Positions 1 to 7,576 of a stretch of DNA of 59,479 bases are shown one piece after another. The position numbers and the translations under genes are program-made. The stretch is from Streptomyces sp. YIM 98790 (GTDB lineage: Bacteria; Actinomycetota; Actinomycetes; Streptomycetales; Streptomycetaceae). Positions within the stretch are counted from its first letter, which is position 1. Each line of letters begins with the position of its first letter. The notes beneath the pieces were generated by a model. It was not told the origin of the DNA. It did no database searches and saw only the letters and a program-made list of their open reading frames with translations. The stretch lies in NCBI RefSeq assembly GCF_011421595.1, contig NZ_WTLH01000001.1:43825-103303 (forward strand). Reading direction: 5' to 3'.

Positions 1-1
1 C

Positions 2-1255
2 CGCGCCGTGGAGACCGGCGACGGCTACTACCGCTTCATCAACCGCTTCAGCGGCAAGGCCCTGGACGTGTGGGAGTGGTCCACCGCGGACGGCGCCCGG
101 ATCTCCCAGTACGACGACACCGGCGGCACCAACCAGCAGTTCCGCCTGGTCCCGGTGGACGGCGGCGGGTCGAGCGGCGGGTCGGGCGGCGGCACCACGG
201 GCGGCGGCTCGGGCGGCGGCTGCGGCTCGGGCAGCTACCAGGCAGAGGCCGTGAAGAACGGCTCCACCTGGTCCGCGCCCGGCTACAGCGGGTCCGACAT
301 GCTCTCCGCCATGCGCGCCGCCGTGAACAGCCTCACCCCCGGCCGCACCTCGATGCAGCGGGTGGTGGTGCGCGGTTCCGGCAACGTGCCCGCCAACGCC
401 TCGCTGGACCTGCCCAGCCACACCTCGGTGGAGGTGTGCGGCACCATCAACGTCACCGGCTCCACCGGGTCGAACCACGCACCGATCCGGGCACAGAACG
501 TGACCAATGTGGCGGTGCCGTACGTCAACATCACCGGCGCCCCCTACTTCGGCATCTTCGCCCGGAACGTCAGCGGGCTGCACCTCGGCCAGATCGACCT
601 GCGGCTCTCCGGCGGTCTGGGCATCCGGATCGACAATCACTCCAACCGCAACGTCCGGACCACCAATGTCCGGATCGACAACGTGTACGTCTCGGGCACC
701 GGCAACCACGGGGTGGAGACCTACGGCGTGGACGGCCTGACCATCGGCACGGTCACCGCGCGCAACACCGCCTACTCCGGTCTGCTGCTGAACGACACCA
801 TCAACGCCACGGTGCAGAAGGTGGACGCGGAGAACGCCGGCACCGGGACCGGCTACGCCGCGTTCCGGATGGCCAACCGGAACGGGCGGGTCGGCAGCAG
901 CTACCCGACCAACATCCGGGTGGGCGAGGTGATCGCCCGCGGCGGCGGACGCGGGGTGTTCTGCGTCTCGGAGAGCGGCGGCGCCGTCATCGACCGGGTG
1001 ACGCTGACCAACACCGGCAACAACTCGGTCCTGATCGAGAACTGCTACAACGTGACGATCGCCGCCCAGAGCGGCACCATCTCGGGCGGCGGGGAGTTCC
1101 GTCTCGCGGCACGGAGCGAGTTCCCGGGCAACCGGGACATCACCGTGCAGAACCTGACGTTCAACAATACGTCGCTGCGCGAGAGCCCCTGCGGCACGAA
1201 TGTCGTCTACCGCAACCTCACCCTGAACAACACGTCCAGGAACACCTGCTCCTAG
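2..1255 (+). CDS. Secreted RICIN-lectin / right-handed beta-helix protein (5' truncated)
   Basis: The reading frame is open to the left edge of the window, so the N-terminus (signal peptide and most of the first domain) is missing; the GTG at 8 is only an internal codon. Residues 1-50 look like the end of a ricin-type/CBM13 trefoil repeat (GYYRFINRFSGKALDVW, then QQFRLVPV). A Gly/Ser linker (about 52-76) follows. The remaining 340 residues are rich in Asn-Val-Thr beta-rungs, typical of pectate-lyase-like right-handed beta-helix proteins. Such proteins are usually exported polysaccharide-binding or polysaccharide-cleaving enzymes. The modular lectin-linker-helix layout supports an extracellular polysaccharide target, but no catalytic residues can be assigned, so the substrate is unknown. 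Confidence 0.75.
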   Translation, partial: RAVETGDGYYRFINRFSGKALDVWEWSTADGARISQYDDTGGTNQQFRLVPVDGGGSSGGSGGGTTGGGSGGGCGSGSYQAEAVKNGSTWSAPGYSGSDMLSAMRAAVNSLTPGRTSMQRVVVRGSGNVPANASLDLPSHTSVEVCGTINVTGSTGSNHAPIRAQNVTNVAVPYVNITGAPYFGIFARNVSGLHLGQIDLRLSGGLGIRIDNHSNRNVRTTNVRIDNVYVSGTGNHGVETYGVDGLTIGTVTARNTAYSGLLLNDTINATVQKVDAENAGTGTGYAAFRMANRNGRVGSSYPTNIRVGEVIARGGGRGVFCVSESGGAVIDRVTLTNTGNNSVLIENCYNVTIAAQSGTISGGGEFRLAARSEFPGNRDITVQNLTFNNTSLRESPCGTNVVYRNLTLNNTSRNTCS

Positions 1256-1419
1256 CAGCCGGATGAGCGGCTGAGCCGCCCGCTCATTCCCGACCGCCCG
1301 GCCGGGGCGCGCGTCACGCCGCAGGGCGCCGCGCCCCGGCCGGGCACATCTGTACGCAGGAACGTTTGTAGTAGCCAGGAGTGATCACACCATCGCCCTG
1401 GGCTGGTTATCGTGGAGAC

Positions 1420-1668
1420 GTGCCACACTTCGCCGACGAGGCGCGGCCGAGGCTGCACGTCCTCCTTCGGATGGCCGGTGACGACCCGGAAGAGCGCCGA
1501 CTGATCAGGCAGTACGCGGAGAGCACTCCCGATCCGCCGCTGATGAGCGCCGACGGCATCGCGACCCGGGGGTGTCCCCGGTGCCGCGGCACGATGTGGC
1601 GCCACCGGGACGGGCAGGGTCCGTTCTGGGTGTGCTCCAGTTCCGTCTGCGGCCGCATGGAGATGTAG
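1420..1668 (+). CDS. Small zinc-ribbon protein, function unknown
   Basis: An 82-residue protein (95 if the GTG at 1381 is used). The C-terminal third has CPRC, then about 17 residues, then CSSSVC, a four-cysteine knuckle like those of small zinc ribbons. The N-terminal part is a charged helical region without recognisable family features. I prefer the GTG at 1420 because TATCGT at 1408-1413 would serve as a -10 box and place the transcript start on that codon (leaderless). The GTG at 1381 has only an AGGA directly against it. No partner gene is evident; it stands alone between the beta-helix gene and a long non-coding stretch. It may be a DNA- or protein-binding accessory factor, but nothing here shows which. 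Confidence 0.5.
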   Translation: MPHFADEARPRLHVLLRMAGDDPEERRLIRQYAESTPDPPLMSADGIATRGCPRCRGTMWRHRDGQGPFWVCSSSVCGRMEM

Positions 1669-2155
1669 GCCGGGCGGGGTGAGATTTCTCACCGGGACCC
1701 CCGGATGCCCGGCCCCGGATGCCCGGACCCCGGACTCCGGGTGCCGGCCCCCGGATGCCGGGGCCGGGCGGGCACGGCGGCGGCCCACGGGCCGTGGGGG
1801 AGAGGTGCGCCGGCCGCCCCCTTGACTACCTGCCGGTAATCAATCCGGAGGGAAGTTTCGGCGATCGGCCGCAATGGCCGGAATCGATCGTTCCACCGCG
1901 GGGCGAGTGATACTGGCTGTGGTGCCTGTGACCATCTGGCCCATGAGAGGAGGGTCGGTACCGAGCGCGTGATCCCGCCGGCCCGAGGATGCGGGAGCGG
2001 GGCATCGGCCCACGTCAAATCATCCGAGGGTACCCCATGGGGCACATCAGGGCGAAGGCGGCGAACGGAAACGTTCGGGCATGTTCGACTCCGAAAGATT
2101 TCGGTGGGCCTAGATCGCGGTTCGGCCTCAATCGAAGCTTCTTCGGTCCGATCCG
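1669..2155. other. Non-coding stretch with GC-rich repeats and several palindromes
   Basis: No convincing gene. 1700-1767 holds imperfect copies of a CCCCGGATGCCCGG-like unit, ending in a hairpin (8-bp stem, 1744-1751 with 1760-1767) that may terminate the zinc-ribbon gene. Nearer the sugar-binding gene are two perfect inverted repeats: CGAACG-GAAA-CGTTCG at 2062-2077 and CCGAAA-GA-TTTCGG at 2091-2104. They lie 50-95 bp upstream of the -35 box and are candidate upstream operator sites. Confidence 0.45.
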
Positions 2156-2185
2156 TTGACGTCTGAGACAGCGTCTCCCTAGGGT
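2156..2185 (+). promoter_or_regulatory. Promoter of first sugar-binding protein gene
   Basis: TTGACG (2156-2161), 18-bp spacer, TAGGGT (2180-2185), close to the housekeeping (HrdB-type) consensus. The predicted start near 2192 gives a leader of about 57 nt. The same boxes recur before the second paralog at 3821-3849. Confidence 0.7.
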
Positions 2186-2199
2186 GCGCCTACGAAACA

Positions 2200-2216
2200 T
2201 TCGGCAACCCGCCGAA
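2200..2216. promoter_or_regulatory. Operator-like inverted repeat, copy 1
   Basis: TTCGGC-AACCC-GCCGAA, a perfect 6-bp inverted repeat just after the predicted transcription start. The same 17-bp frame (TTCGG-N7-CCGAA) occurs at the matching position upstream of the second paralog. Conservation of the arms with a diverged centre suggests a repressor site or a leader hairpin. Confidence 0.55.
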
Positions 2217-2248
2217 ACTTTTTGATCTGAGTGCAAAGGGGCACGACC

Positions 2249-3538
2249 ATGTCGTTGCGTCGGCGAAGTCTGATGGGCCTGGCTGCCTCTGCGGCGGCCT
2301 CCGCGCTAGTGCTGAGCGCGTGCGGAGGAGACGACTCCGGGGGCAAGTCCGCAGACGGTAAAGTGACGGTTGAGTGGTGGCACATCGGTACCGCCGAGCC
2401 CAACAAGACCCTCTACGCGGACTGGGCGAAGGCCTATGAAGCCGCCAATCCCGGTGTCAAGATCAAGATCACCGAGATGGAGAACGAGGCATTCAAGTCG
2501 AAGATGACCACGCAGCTCGCCGCGGGCGACCTGCCGGACATCTTCTCCACCTGGGGCGGCGGCGTGCTGGCCCAGCAGGTGGAAGCAGGTCTGGTCAAGG
2601 ACCTGAGCGAGCCCGCCGCTGACACCATCAACACCATGACCGACGCCGCACTGTCGGCCTACCAGATCGACGGCAAGACCTACGGTCTGCCCATCGACGC
2701 CGGCATGGTCGGCTTCTGGTACAACAAGGCGCTGTTCGCCGAGGCAGGCATCGACACCCCGCCGGCCACCTGGACCGAGTTCCTGGACGCGGTGCAGAAG
2801 CTGAAGGACGCGGACATCACCCCGATCGCCCTGGCGGGCAAGGAGAAGTGGCCGGGCCACTTCTACTGGACCTACCTGGCCATGCGCATGGGCGGTCTGC
2901 AGATGCTGCAGGACGCCGCGGAGAGCAACGACTTCACCGCCGACGGTTTCGTCCAGGCCGGTGAGAAGCTGCAGGAGCTGGCCGACCTGGAGCCCTTCCA
3001 GGAGGGCTTCATGGGCGCCGACTACTCCACCCCGGACGGCCAGGCCGCCCTGGTGGGCTCCGGCAAGGCCGCCATGGAGCTGATGGGCCAGTGGGCCCCG
3101 TCCGTGGAGGCCGACGCCGGCGGCGGCATCGGTGACGACCTGGGCTTCTTCCCCTTCCCGTCGGTCGAGGGCGGCGCCGGTTCCGCCACCGAGGTGCTGG
3201 GCGGCGGCAACGGCTTCGCCGTGGCCGCGGACGCCCCGGACGAGGCCGTGGACTTCCTGGCCTTCATCTCCGAGCGTGAGCAGCAGGCCGAGTTCGCCGA
3301 GTCCGGTGCCGGCCTGCCGGTCCTGCAGGACTCCGTGGACCTGGTCCAGGACGCCAACCTGAAGGTCGTGGCCGAGACGGTTTCCACCGCCACCGGCTTC
3401 CAGCTCTACCTCGACCAGGCGTACGCCCCGGCGGTCGGCGGCCAGGTCAACGACAGCGTGGCCGAGCTGCTCGGCGGCAACGCGTCGCCGGAGCAGGTCA
3501 CCGAGGCCATCACGGCCACTGCCCAGGCCGAGGGCTGA
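2249..3538 (+). CDS. Sugar ABC transporter substrate-binding lipoprotein (CUT1), paralog 1
   Basis: A 429-residue extracellular binding protein of the family-1 (MalE-like) type. The start is the ATG at 2249, preceded by AAAGGGG at proper spacing; the in-frame GTG at 2231 lies upstream of that ribosome site. Residues 1-28 form a lipoprotein signal with Arg-rich start and lipobox VLSAC, so it is anchored on the outer face of the membrane. Typical family stretches include VEWWHIG, LPDIFSTWGGG and YGLPIDAGMVGFWYNKALF. It should deliver an oligosaccharide to the permeases at 5642-7566. It is about two-thirds identical by eye to the next gene (3912-5192), with a matching promoter, operator and ribosome site, so the pair arose by duplication including upstream DNA. 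Substrate unknown. Confidence 0.9.
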   Translation: MSLRRRSLMGLAASAAASALVLSACGGDDSGGKSADGKVTVEWWHIGTAEPNKTLYADWAKAYEAANPGVKIKITEMENEAFKSKMTTQLAAGDLPDIFSTWGGGVLAQQVEAGLVKDLSEPAADTINTMTDAALSAYQIDGKTYGLPIDAGMVGFWYNKALFAEAGIDTPPATWTEFLDAVQKLKDADITPIALAGKEKWPGHFYWTYLAMRMGGLQMLQDAAESNDFTADGFVQAGEKLQELADLEPFQEGFMGADYSTPDGQAALVGSGKAAMELMGQWAPSVEADAGGGIGDDLGFFPFPSVEGGAGSATEVLGGGNGFAVAADAPDEAVDFLAFISEREQQAEFAESGAGLPVLQDSVDLVQDANLKVVAETVSTATGFQLYLDQAYAPAVGGQVNDSVAELLGGNASPEQVTEAITATAQAEG

Positions 3539-3556
3539 GATTCCGCTCGGTCCCGT

Positions 3557-3610
3557 CCGGCGCGGTCACCGTCACCACCCACTTGCCCCCCGCAGTGGTG
3601 ACCGCGCCGG
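3557..3610 (+). terminator. Hairpin after paralog 1
   Basis: A perfect 14-bp stem (3557-3570 with 3597-3610, core GGCGCGGTCACC) with a 26-nt loop and no T tract, 19 nt after the stop codon. It is a likely terminator or mRNA 3'-end stabiliser between the two binding-protein genes. Confidence 0.6.
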
Positions 3611-3820
3611 GCGGGGCGTCCGGCGCGTGCCGTGCGCCGGACGCCCCGGGCGGGACCGGGCGGCCGGTGGCGATCGGTCCGATCCGAAAGGGAGAGCCGA
3701 GGGCCGGGGAGGCCCCCGGTTCCCGGGAGGTTCCTGAGAGGTTCCGTGCTCGTCGAATGCGCCTTCGATGAGGGAAGCGAGTCTTTTCGGCCTCGATTCA
3801 CGGGGGTTGAGGCCGGAACG
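3611..3820. other. Intergenic upstream region of paralog 2
   Basis: No gene seen. It contains inverted repeats TCGAA-N6-TTCGA (3753-3768) and CGGCCTC-N14-GAGGCCG (3788-3815). The run TTTTCGGCCTC around 3784-3794 matches the TTCGGCCTC found upstream of paralog 1 (from 2121), showing that the duplicated block extends well upstream of the promoter. Confidence 0.4.
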
Positions 3821-3849
3821 TTGACGACCGGCAGGAGGCTTCTTAGGGT
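3821..3849 (+). promoter_or_regulatory. Promoter of second sugar-binding protein gene
   Basis: TTGACG (3821-3826), 17-bp spacer, TAGGGT (3844-3849). The hexamers are the same as in the promoter at 2156-2185 and are followed by the same GCGCCTACGAAA initial transcribed sequence. Confidence 0.7.
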
Positions 3850-3863
3850 GCGCCTACGAAAAA

Positions 3864-3880
3864 TTCGGATTATGGCCGAA
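3864..3880. promoter_or_regulatory. Operator-like inverted repeat, copy 2
   Basis: TTCGG-ATTATGG-CCGAA, the positional equivalent of 2200-2216. The arms are conserved and the centre is not, as expected for a dimeric repressor site or a leader stem-loop. Confidence 0.55.
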
Positions 3881-3911
3881 AAGTTTTGAACGAGTGCAAA
3901 GGGGCACGAGC

Positions 3912-5192
3912 ATGTCGTTGCGTCGGCGGGGTCTGATGGCCGTGGCGGCCGTGGCCGCCACTTCCTCACTACTCCTGAGCGCGTGCGGCGTGGGCTCGTC
4001 CGGCGACGACGGTGAGGTCACCATCGAGTGGTGGCACATCGGGACCACTGAGCCGAACAAGACCATCTACGAGCAGTGGGCCAAGGAGTTCGAGGCCGAG
4101 AACCCCGGGGTGGACATCAAGATGACCGCCCTGGAGAACGAGGCGTTCAAGTCCAAGATGACCACCCAGACCGCGGCCGGTGACCTGCCGGACATCTTCT
4201 CCACCTGGGGCGGCGGCGTGCTGGCCCAGCAGGTGGACGCCGGGCTGGTCCGCGATCTGAGCGTGGTCGGCGCACCGGCGCTGGACTCCTTCACCACCGC
4301 CGCGATCACGCCGTACAAGATCCACGGGAATGTCTACGGCATCCCCATCGACGCCGGCATGGTGGGTTTCTGGTACAACAAGGCGCTCTTCGCCGAGGCG
4401 GGCATCGAGGAGCCGCCCGCCACCTGGGAGGAGTTCCTGGAGACGGTGCAGACGCTGAAGGACGCCGGGATCATCCCGATCGCCCTGGCGGGCAAGGAGA
4501 AGTGGCCGGGCCACTTCTACTGGTCCTACCTGGCCATGCGGATCGGCGGCCTGGACATGCTCCAGTCCGCCGCCACCAGCCAGGACTTCTCCGCGCCCGG
4601 TTTCGTCAAGGCCGGCGAGAAGCTGCAGGAGCTGGCCGAGCTGGAGCCCTTCCAGGAGGGCTTCATGGGCGCCGAGTACTCCACCGCGGACGGCCAGGCC
4701 GCCCTGATGGGCTCCGGCAAGGCCGCCATGGAGCTGATGGGCCAGTGGGCGCCGTCGGTCCAGGCGGACTCCGGCGGCGGCATCGGGGAGGACCTGGGCT
4801 TCTTCCCCTTCCCGTCGGTCGAGGGCGGCGAGGGCAACATCAACGAGGCGTTCGGCGGCGGCAACGGCTTCGCGCTCGCCGCGGACTCCCCCCGGGAGGC
4901 CGTGAACTTCCTCCTCTTCATCTCGGAGCGGGAGCAGCACGCCAAGTTCGTGGAGTCGGGCGCGGGCCTGCCGGCCCTGGTCGACGCCGTGGACATGGTG
5001 CAGGACGACAACCTGCGGATGGTCGCCCAGTCACTCTCCGAGGCGACCGGATTCCAGCTCTACCTCGACCAGGCATTCCCGCCCGCGGTGGGCGGCCAGG
5101 TCAATGACAGTGTCGCGGAGCTGCTGGCCGGCGAGGCGACACCGGAGGAGGTCACCGAAGCCATCTCGATCACCGCGCAGACCGAGGGCTGA
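3912..5192 (+). CDS. Sugar ABC transporter substrate-binding lipoprotein (CUT1), paralog 2
   Basis: A 426-residue duplicate of the protein at 2249-3538, with the same MSLRRR start, a lipobox ending LLSAC, and the same core motifs (VEIEWWHIG-like start, LPDIFSTWGGG, GMVGFWYNKALF, EKWPGHFYW). The ATG at 3912 follows the same AAAGGGG ribosome site. The two proteins differ mainly in the N-terminal linker and in parts of the C-terminal lobe, so affinity or substrate length may differ. Only one permease pair follows, so both receptors presumably feed the same channel. The gene is closed by a strong hairpin at 5204-5248, which separates it from the permease genes and should keep receptor mRNA in excess. 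Confidence 0.9.
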   Translation: MSLRRRGLMAVAAVAATSSLLLSACGVGSSGDDGEVTIEWWHIGTTEPNKTIYEQWAKEFEAENPGVDIKMTALENEAFKSKMTTQTAAGDLPDIFSTWGGGVLAQQVDAGLVRDLSVVGAPALDSFTTAAITPYKIHGNVYGIPIDAGMVGFWYNKALFAEAGIEEPPATWEEFLETVQTLKDAGIIPIALAGKEKWPGHFYWSYLAMRIGGLDMLQSAATSQDFSAPGFVKAGEKLQELAELEPFQEGFMGAEYSTADGQAALMGSGKAAMELMGQWAPSVQADSGGGIGEDLGFFPFPSVEGGEGNINEAFGGGNGFALAADSPREAVNFLLFISEREQHAKFVESGAGLPALVDAVDMVQDDNLRMVAQSLSEATGFQLYLDQAFPPAVGGQVNDSVAELLAGEATPEEVTEAISITAQTEG

Positions 5193-5203
5193 GGTCCACA
5201 GAC

Positions 5204-5248
5204 GGCCGCGCCGGACACCAAGGAGAGCCGGTCCCGTCCGGCGCGGCC
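5204..5248 (+). terminator. Terminator after paralog 2
   Basis: A perfect 13-bp stem, GGCCGCGCCGGAC (5204-5216) with its complement at 5236-5248, 19-nt loop, followed by TTTCC. It is probably a partial terminator, because the permease genes downstream show no obvious promoter of their own. Confidence 0.7.
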
Positions 5249-5284
5249 TTTCCTCCGCTCCCGCCCTCCGGGGAGCGCGCACCG

Positions 5285-5413
5285 CAACTGAATCGCCCGC
5301 TGAATCGCCCAACTGAATCGCCCAACTGAATCGCCCAACTGAATCGCCCAACTGGATCAAACAACTGAATCGGACAACCGCATCGCACAATTGAACGACA
5401 CAACCGCATCCCC
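5285..5413. repeat. Tandem array of a 13-bp unit (about 10 copies)
   Basis: Unit CAACTGAATCGCC at 5285, 5298 (12 bp), 5310, 5323, 5336, 5349, 5362, 5375, 5388 and 5401. The first five copies are almost identical and later ones decay (e.g. CAACCGCATCGCA, CAATTGAACGACA). The array lies in the 449-bp gene-free gap between the second binding protein and the first permease. The remaining part of the gap (5414-5641) shows no clear gene or promoter. The unit is not palindromic, and 13 is not a multiple of three, so this is not a coding repeat. Confidence 0.85.
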
Positions 5414-5641
5414 CGAACCGCACAGCCCCAGCGGCACAGCAGAACCGAATCTGCATCCACCCGACAGCACGATCCCCGTCCGGCGCATCCGACCGGTCAG
5501 ACCCATGCACGATCACATACACCTCAGGTCGCGACGGCACAGCGCGGTGCCGCCCAGTGCGACACCGTCCGCGACACCGAACGCGGGCCCGGCCGAACCC
5601 CCGGCCGCACACCTTTCCGTACCGAATCGGAGCGACGAGAC

Positions 5642-6649
5642 ATGACACCTCCGGTGATGACCGGCGAGCGGCCGTCCGCCGCGGGCGGGGGAGACGCCCG
5701 CGTGCGGAAGACCCGCACGTCCACGGGTTCCCCCGCGCGCGTCCGCAGCCGGCGCCGCGGCACCATAGCCCTCTTCATGGCACCCGCGCTGCTCATCTAC
5801 ACCCTGCTGGTCCTCGTGCCGGTCGCCCTGGCGGTGTACTTCAGCTGGTTCAAGTGGAACGGCTTCGGCGGCCTCCCCACCGACTTCATCGGGTTCGACA
5901 ACTTCACCCGGATGTTCGAGGACCCGCTGTTCAGCGGGGACCTGCGGCGCGGCGGGCTGCTGGTGGTGCTCTCGCTCTGCATCCAGCTCCCGATGGCGAT
6001 GAGCCTGGCGCTGCTGCTCAACCAGCGCATGCGCGGCCGGGCCCTGTACCGGGTGCTGTTCTTCGCCCCGTACGTGATCTCCGAGGTCATCACCGGTGTG
6101 CTGTTCAGCCTGATCCTGTCGCCGCGGGACGGCCTGTTCAACCAGATCCTGGGCAGCGTGGGCCTGGAGTCCTGGCAGAAGGCGTGGCTGGCCGAGCCCG
6201 ACACCGTGATGATCGCCCTGTTCGTGGTGATCACCTGGCGGTTCTTCGGCTTCCACACCATCCTCTACCTGGCCGGCCGGCAGTCCATCCCCACCGAGCT
6301 GTACGAGGCGGCCTCGCTGGACGGCGCCAGCGGCTGGCAGCAGTTCCGGCACATCACCCTGCCGCTGCTCGCCCCCACCATCCGCATCAGCGCCTTCCTC
6401 TCCGTGATCGGCACCATCCAGCTGTTCGACCTGGTGTGGATTCTCACCCGGGGCGGCCCGGTGCACTCCTCCGAGACGCTGGCCGTGACCATGTTCGACT
6501 ACGGCTTCCAGCGCTACCAGATCGGCTACGCCAGCGCCTTCTCCGTCGCGATCTTCATGATCAGCCTGGTGTTCGCGCTGCTGTACCAGCGGTTCGTTCT
6601 GCGCCGTGACACCGCGGGCGCCCTGACCACCATGGGAGGCAGGAAGTGA
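5642..6649 (+). CDS. Sugar ABC transporter permease (MalF-type)
   Basis: A 335-residue inner-membrane permease of the CUT1 class. The first 37 residues are a cytoplasmic Arg-rich tail. Six membrane segments follow, starting near residue 41 (FMAPALLIYTLLVLVPVALA). The permease coupling loop is seen as ELYEAASLDGASGWQQFRHI, the EAA motif that contacts the ATPase. The C-terminus overlaps the next permease start by 4 nt (GTGA), so the two are translationally coupled. No ATPase gene lies in the cluster; as in other Streptomyces CUT1 systems a shared MsiK-type ATPase elsewhere probably energises it. The start ATG at 5642 has a weak GGAGCGA upstream. Confidence 0.9.
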   Translation: MTPPVMTGERPSAAGGGDARVRKTRTSTGSPARVRSRRRGTIALFMAPALLIYTLLVLVPVALAVYFSWFKWNGFGGLPTDFIGFDNFTRMFEDPLFSGDLRRGGLLVVLSLCIQLPMAMSLALLLNQRMRGRALYRVLFFAPYVISEVITGVLFSLILSPRDGLFNQILGSVGLESWQKAWLAEPDTVMIALFVVITWRFFGFHTILYLAGRQSIPTELYEAASLDGASGWQQFRHITLPLLAPTIRISAFLSVIGTIQLFDLVWILTRGGPVHSSETLAVTMFDYGFQRYQIGYASAFSVAIFMISLVFALLYQRFVLRRDTAGALTTMGGRK

Positions 6650-7566
6650 CTGCCCGCACCGACAAGACCGCCGACGCCGTCGTCTCCAAGACGGGCGGCT
6701 CCCGGCCGGCCAAGGCCCGCCGCGGCTCCGGCAACGTCCGGCGCCGCCCGGTGCTCGCCGGGCTCTCCCTGCACGCCCTGGCACTGACCCTGGTCGCGCT
6801 GGTGCTGATCCCGCTGCTGTTCGCCGTCATCGGCGGCTTCAAGGACACCACCCAGCTCGCCGACAACGCCTTCGGCCTGCCGGACCCGTGGCACCCGGAG
6901 AACTACACCGACGTGCTGACCGCCGGCGACTTCTGGCGGCAGCTGTTCAACAGCACGCTGGTCGCTCTCGGCACCACCGTGATCACCGTGATCGCCGGCG
7001 CGATGGTGGCCTTTGTCCTGGCCCGCTTCGCGTTCCGCATGCGGGAGGGCTTCTTCACCCTCTTCACCATCGGCCTGATGTTCCCGCCGGCGGTCGCGAT
7101 CCTGCCGCTGTTCGTGCTGCTGCGCGAGATGGGACTGCTGGACAACCCGCTGGGCGTGATCCTGCCCCAGGCCGCCTTCGGCCTGCCGATCACCATCATC
7201 ATCCTGCGCGGCTTCTTCCGGGAGGTCCCGCACGAGGTGGAGGAGGCGGCCATCCTGGACGGCTGCTCCCCGGCCGGCTTCTTCTGGCGCATCCTGATGC
7301 CGATGTCCCGCCCGGCGCTGGCCACCGTCTCGGTGCTGGCGCTCGTGGTGAGCTGGAACAACTACTTCCTTCCGCTGGTCGTCTTCACCGACCCCAGCTG
7401 GTGGACGCTGCCGCTGGGCGTTCAGCAGTTCCAGGGGCAGTACGCGTCCGACACCGCCAAGGTCCTGGCCTACCTGGTGCTCGCCATGCTGCCCGCGCTC
7501 GGATTCTTCGCCATCGCCGAACGCCACCTGGCCAGCGGTCTCACCGCCGGCGCCACCAAGGGATGA
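6646..7566 (+). CDS. Sugar ABC transporter permease (MalG-type)
   Basis: A 306-residue partner of the permease just upstream. The GTG start at 6646 overlaps the preceding stop and is preceded by GGGAGGCAGGAA. A basic cytoplasmic N-terminus (1-35) leads into about six hydrophobic segments. The ATPase-contacting EAA loop appears as HEVEEAAILDGCSPAGFFWR, and the C-terminal part has the usual NNYFLPLVVF segment of MalG-like proteins. Together with 5642-6649 it should form the heterodimeric channel for the sugar brought by the two upstream lipoproteins. The GH5 gene follows after 10 nt, so imported oligosaccharide is likely hydrolysed inside the cell. Confidence 0.9.
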   Translation: MTARTDKTADAVVSKTGGSRPAKARRGSGNVRRRPVLAGLSLHALALTLVALVLIPLLFAVIGGFKDTTQLADNAFGLPDPWHPENYTDVLTAGDFWRQLFNSTLVALGTTVITVIAGAMVAFVLARFAFRMREGFFTLFTIGLMFPPAVAILPLFVLLREMGLLDNPLGVILPQAAFGLPITIIILRGFFREVPHEVEEAAILDGCSPAGFFWRILMPMSRPALATVSVLALVVSWNNYFLPLVVFTDPSWWTLPLGVQQFQGQYASDTAKVLAYLVLAMLPALGFFAIAERHLASGLTAGATKG

Positions 7567-7576
7567 GAGGACGACC

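Noticed and set aside
1900..2060. Possible riboswitch upstream of the sugar-binding gene
   Set aside because: The segment around GAGAGGAGGG looked aptamer-like at first, but it lies upstream of the -35 box at 2156, so it would not be in the transcript, and no known aptamer pattern could be aligned.
5285..5413. CRISPR-like array
   Set aside because: Repeats are directly adjacent 13-mers without spacers, decay at one end, and no cas genes are present.
5031..5648. Minus-strand frames over the 13-bp repeat array, giving repeated FSWAIQLGDS peptides
   Set aside because: The peptide repeats simply follow from the DNA array in one frame; no start site, and overlap with the binding-protein gene and terminator.
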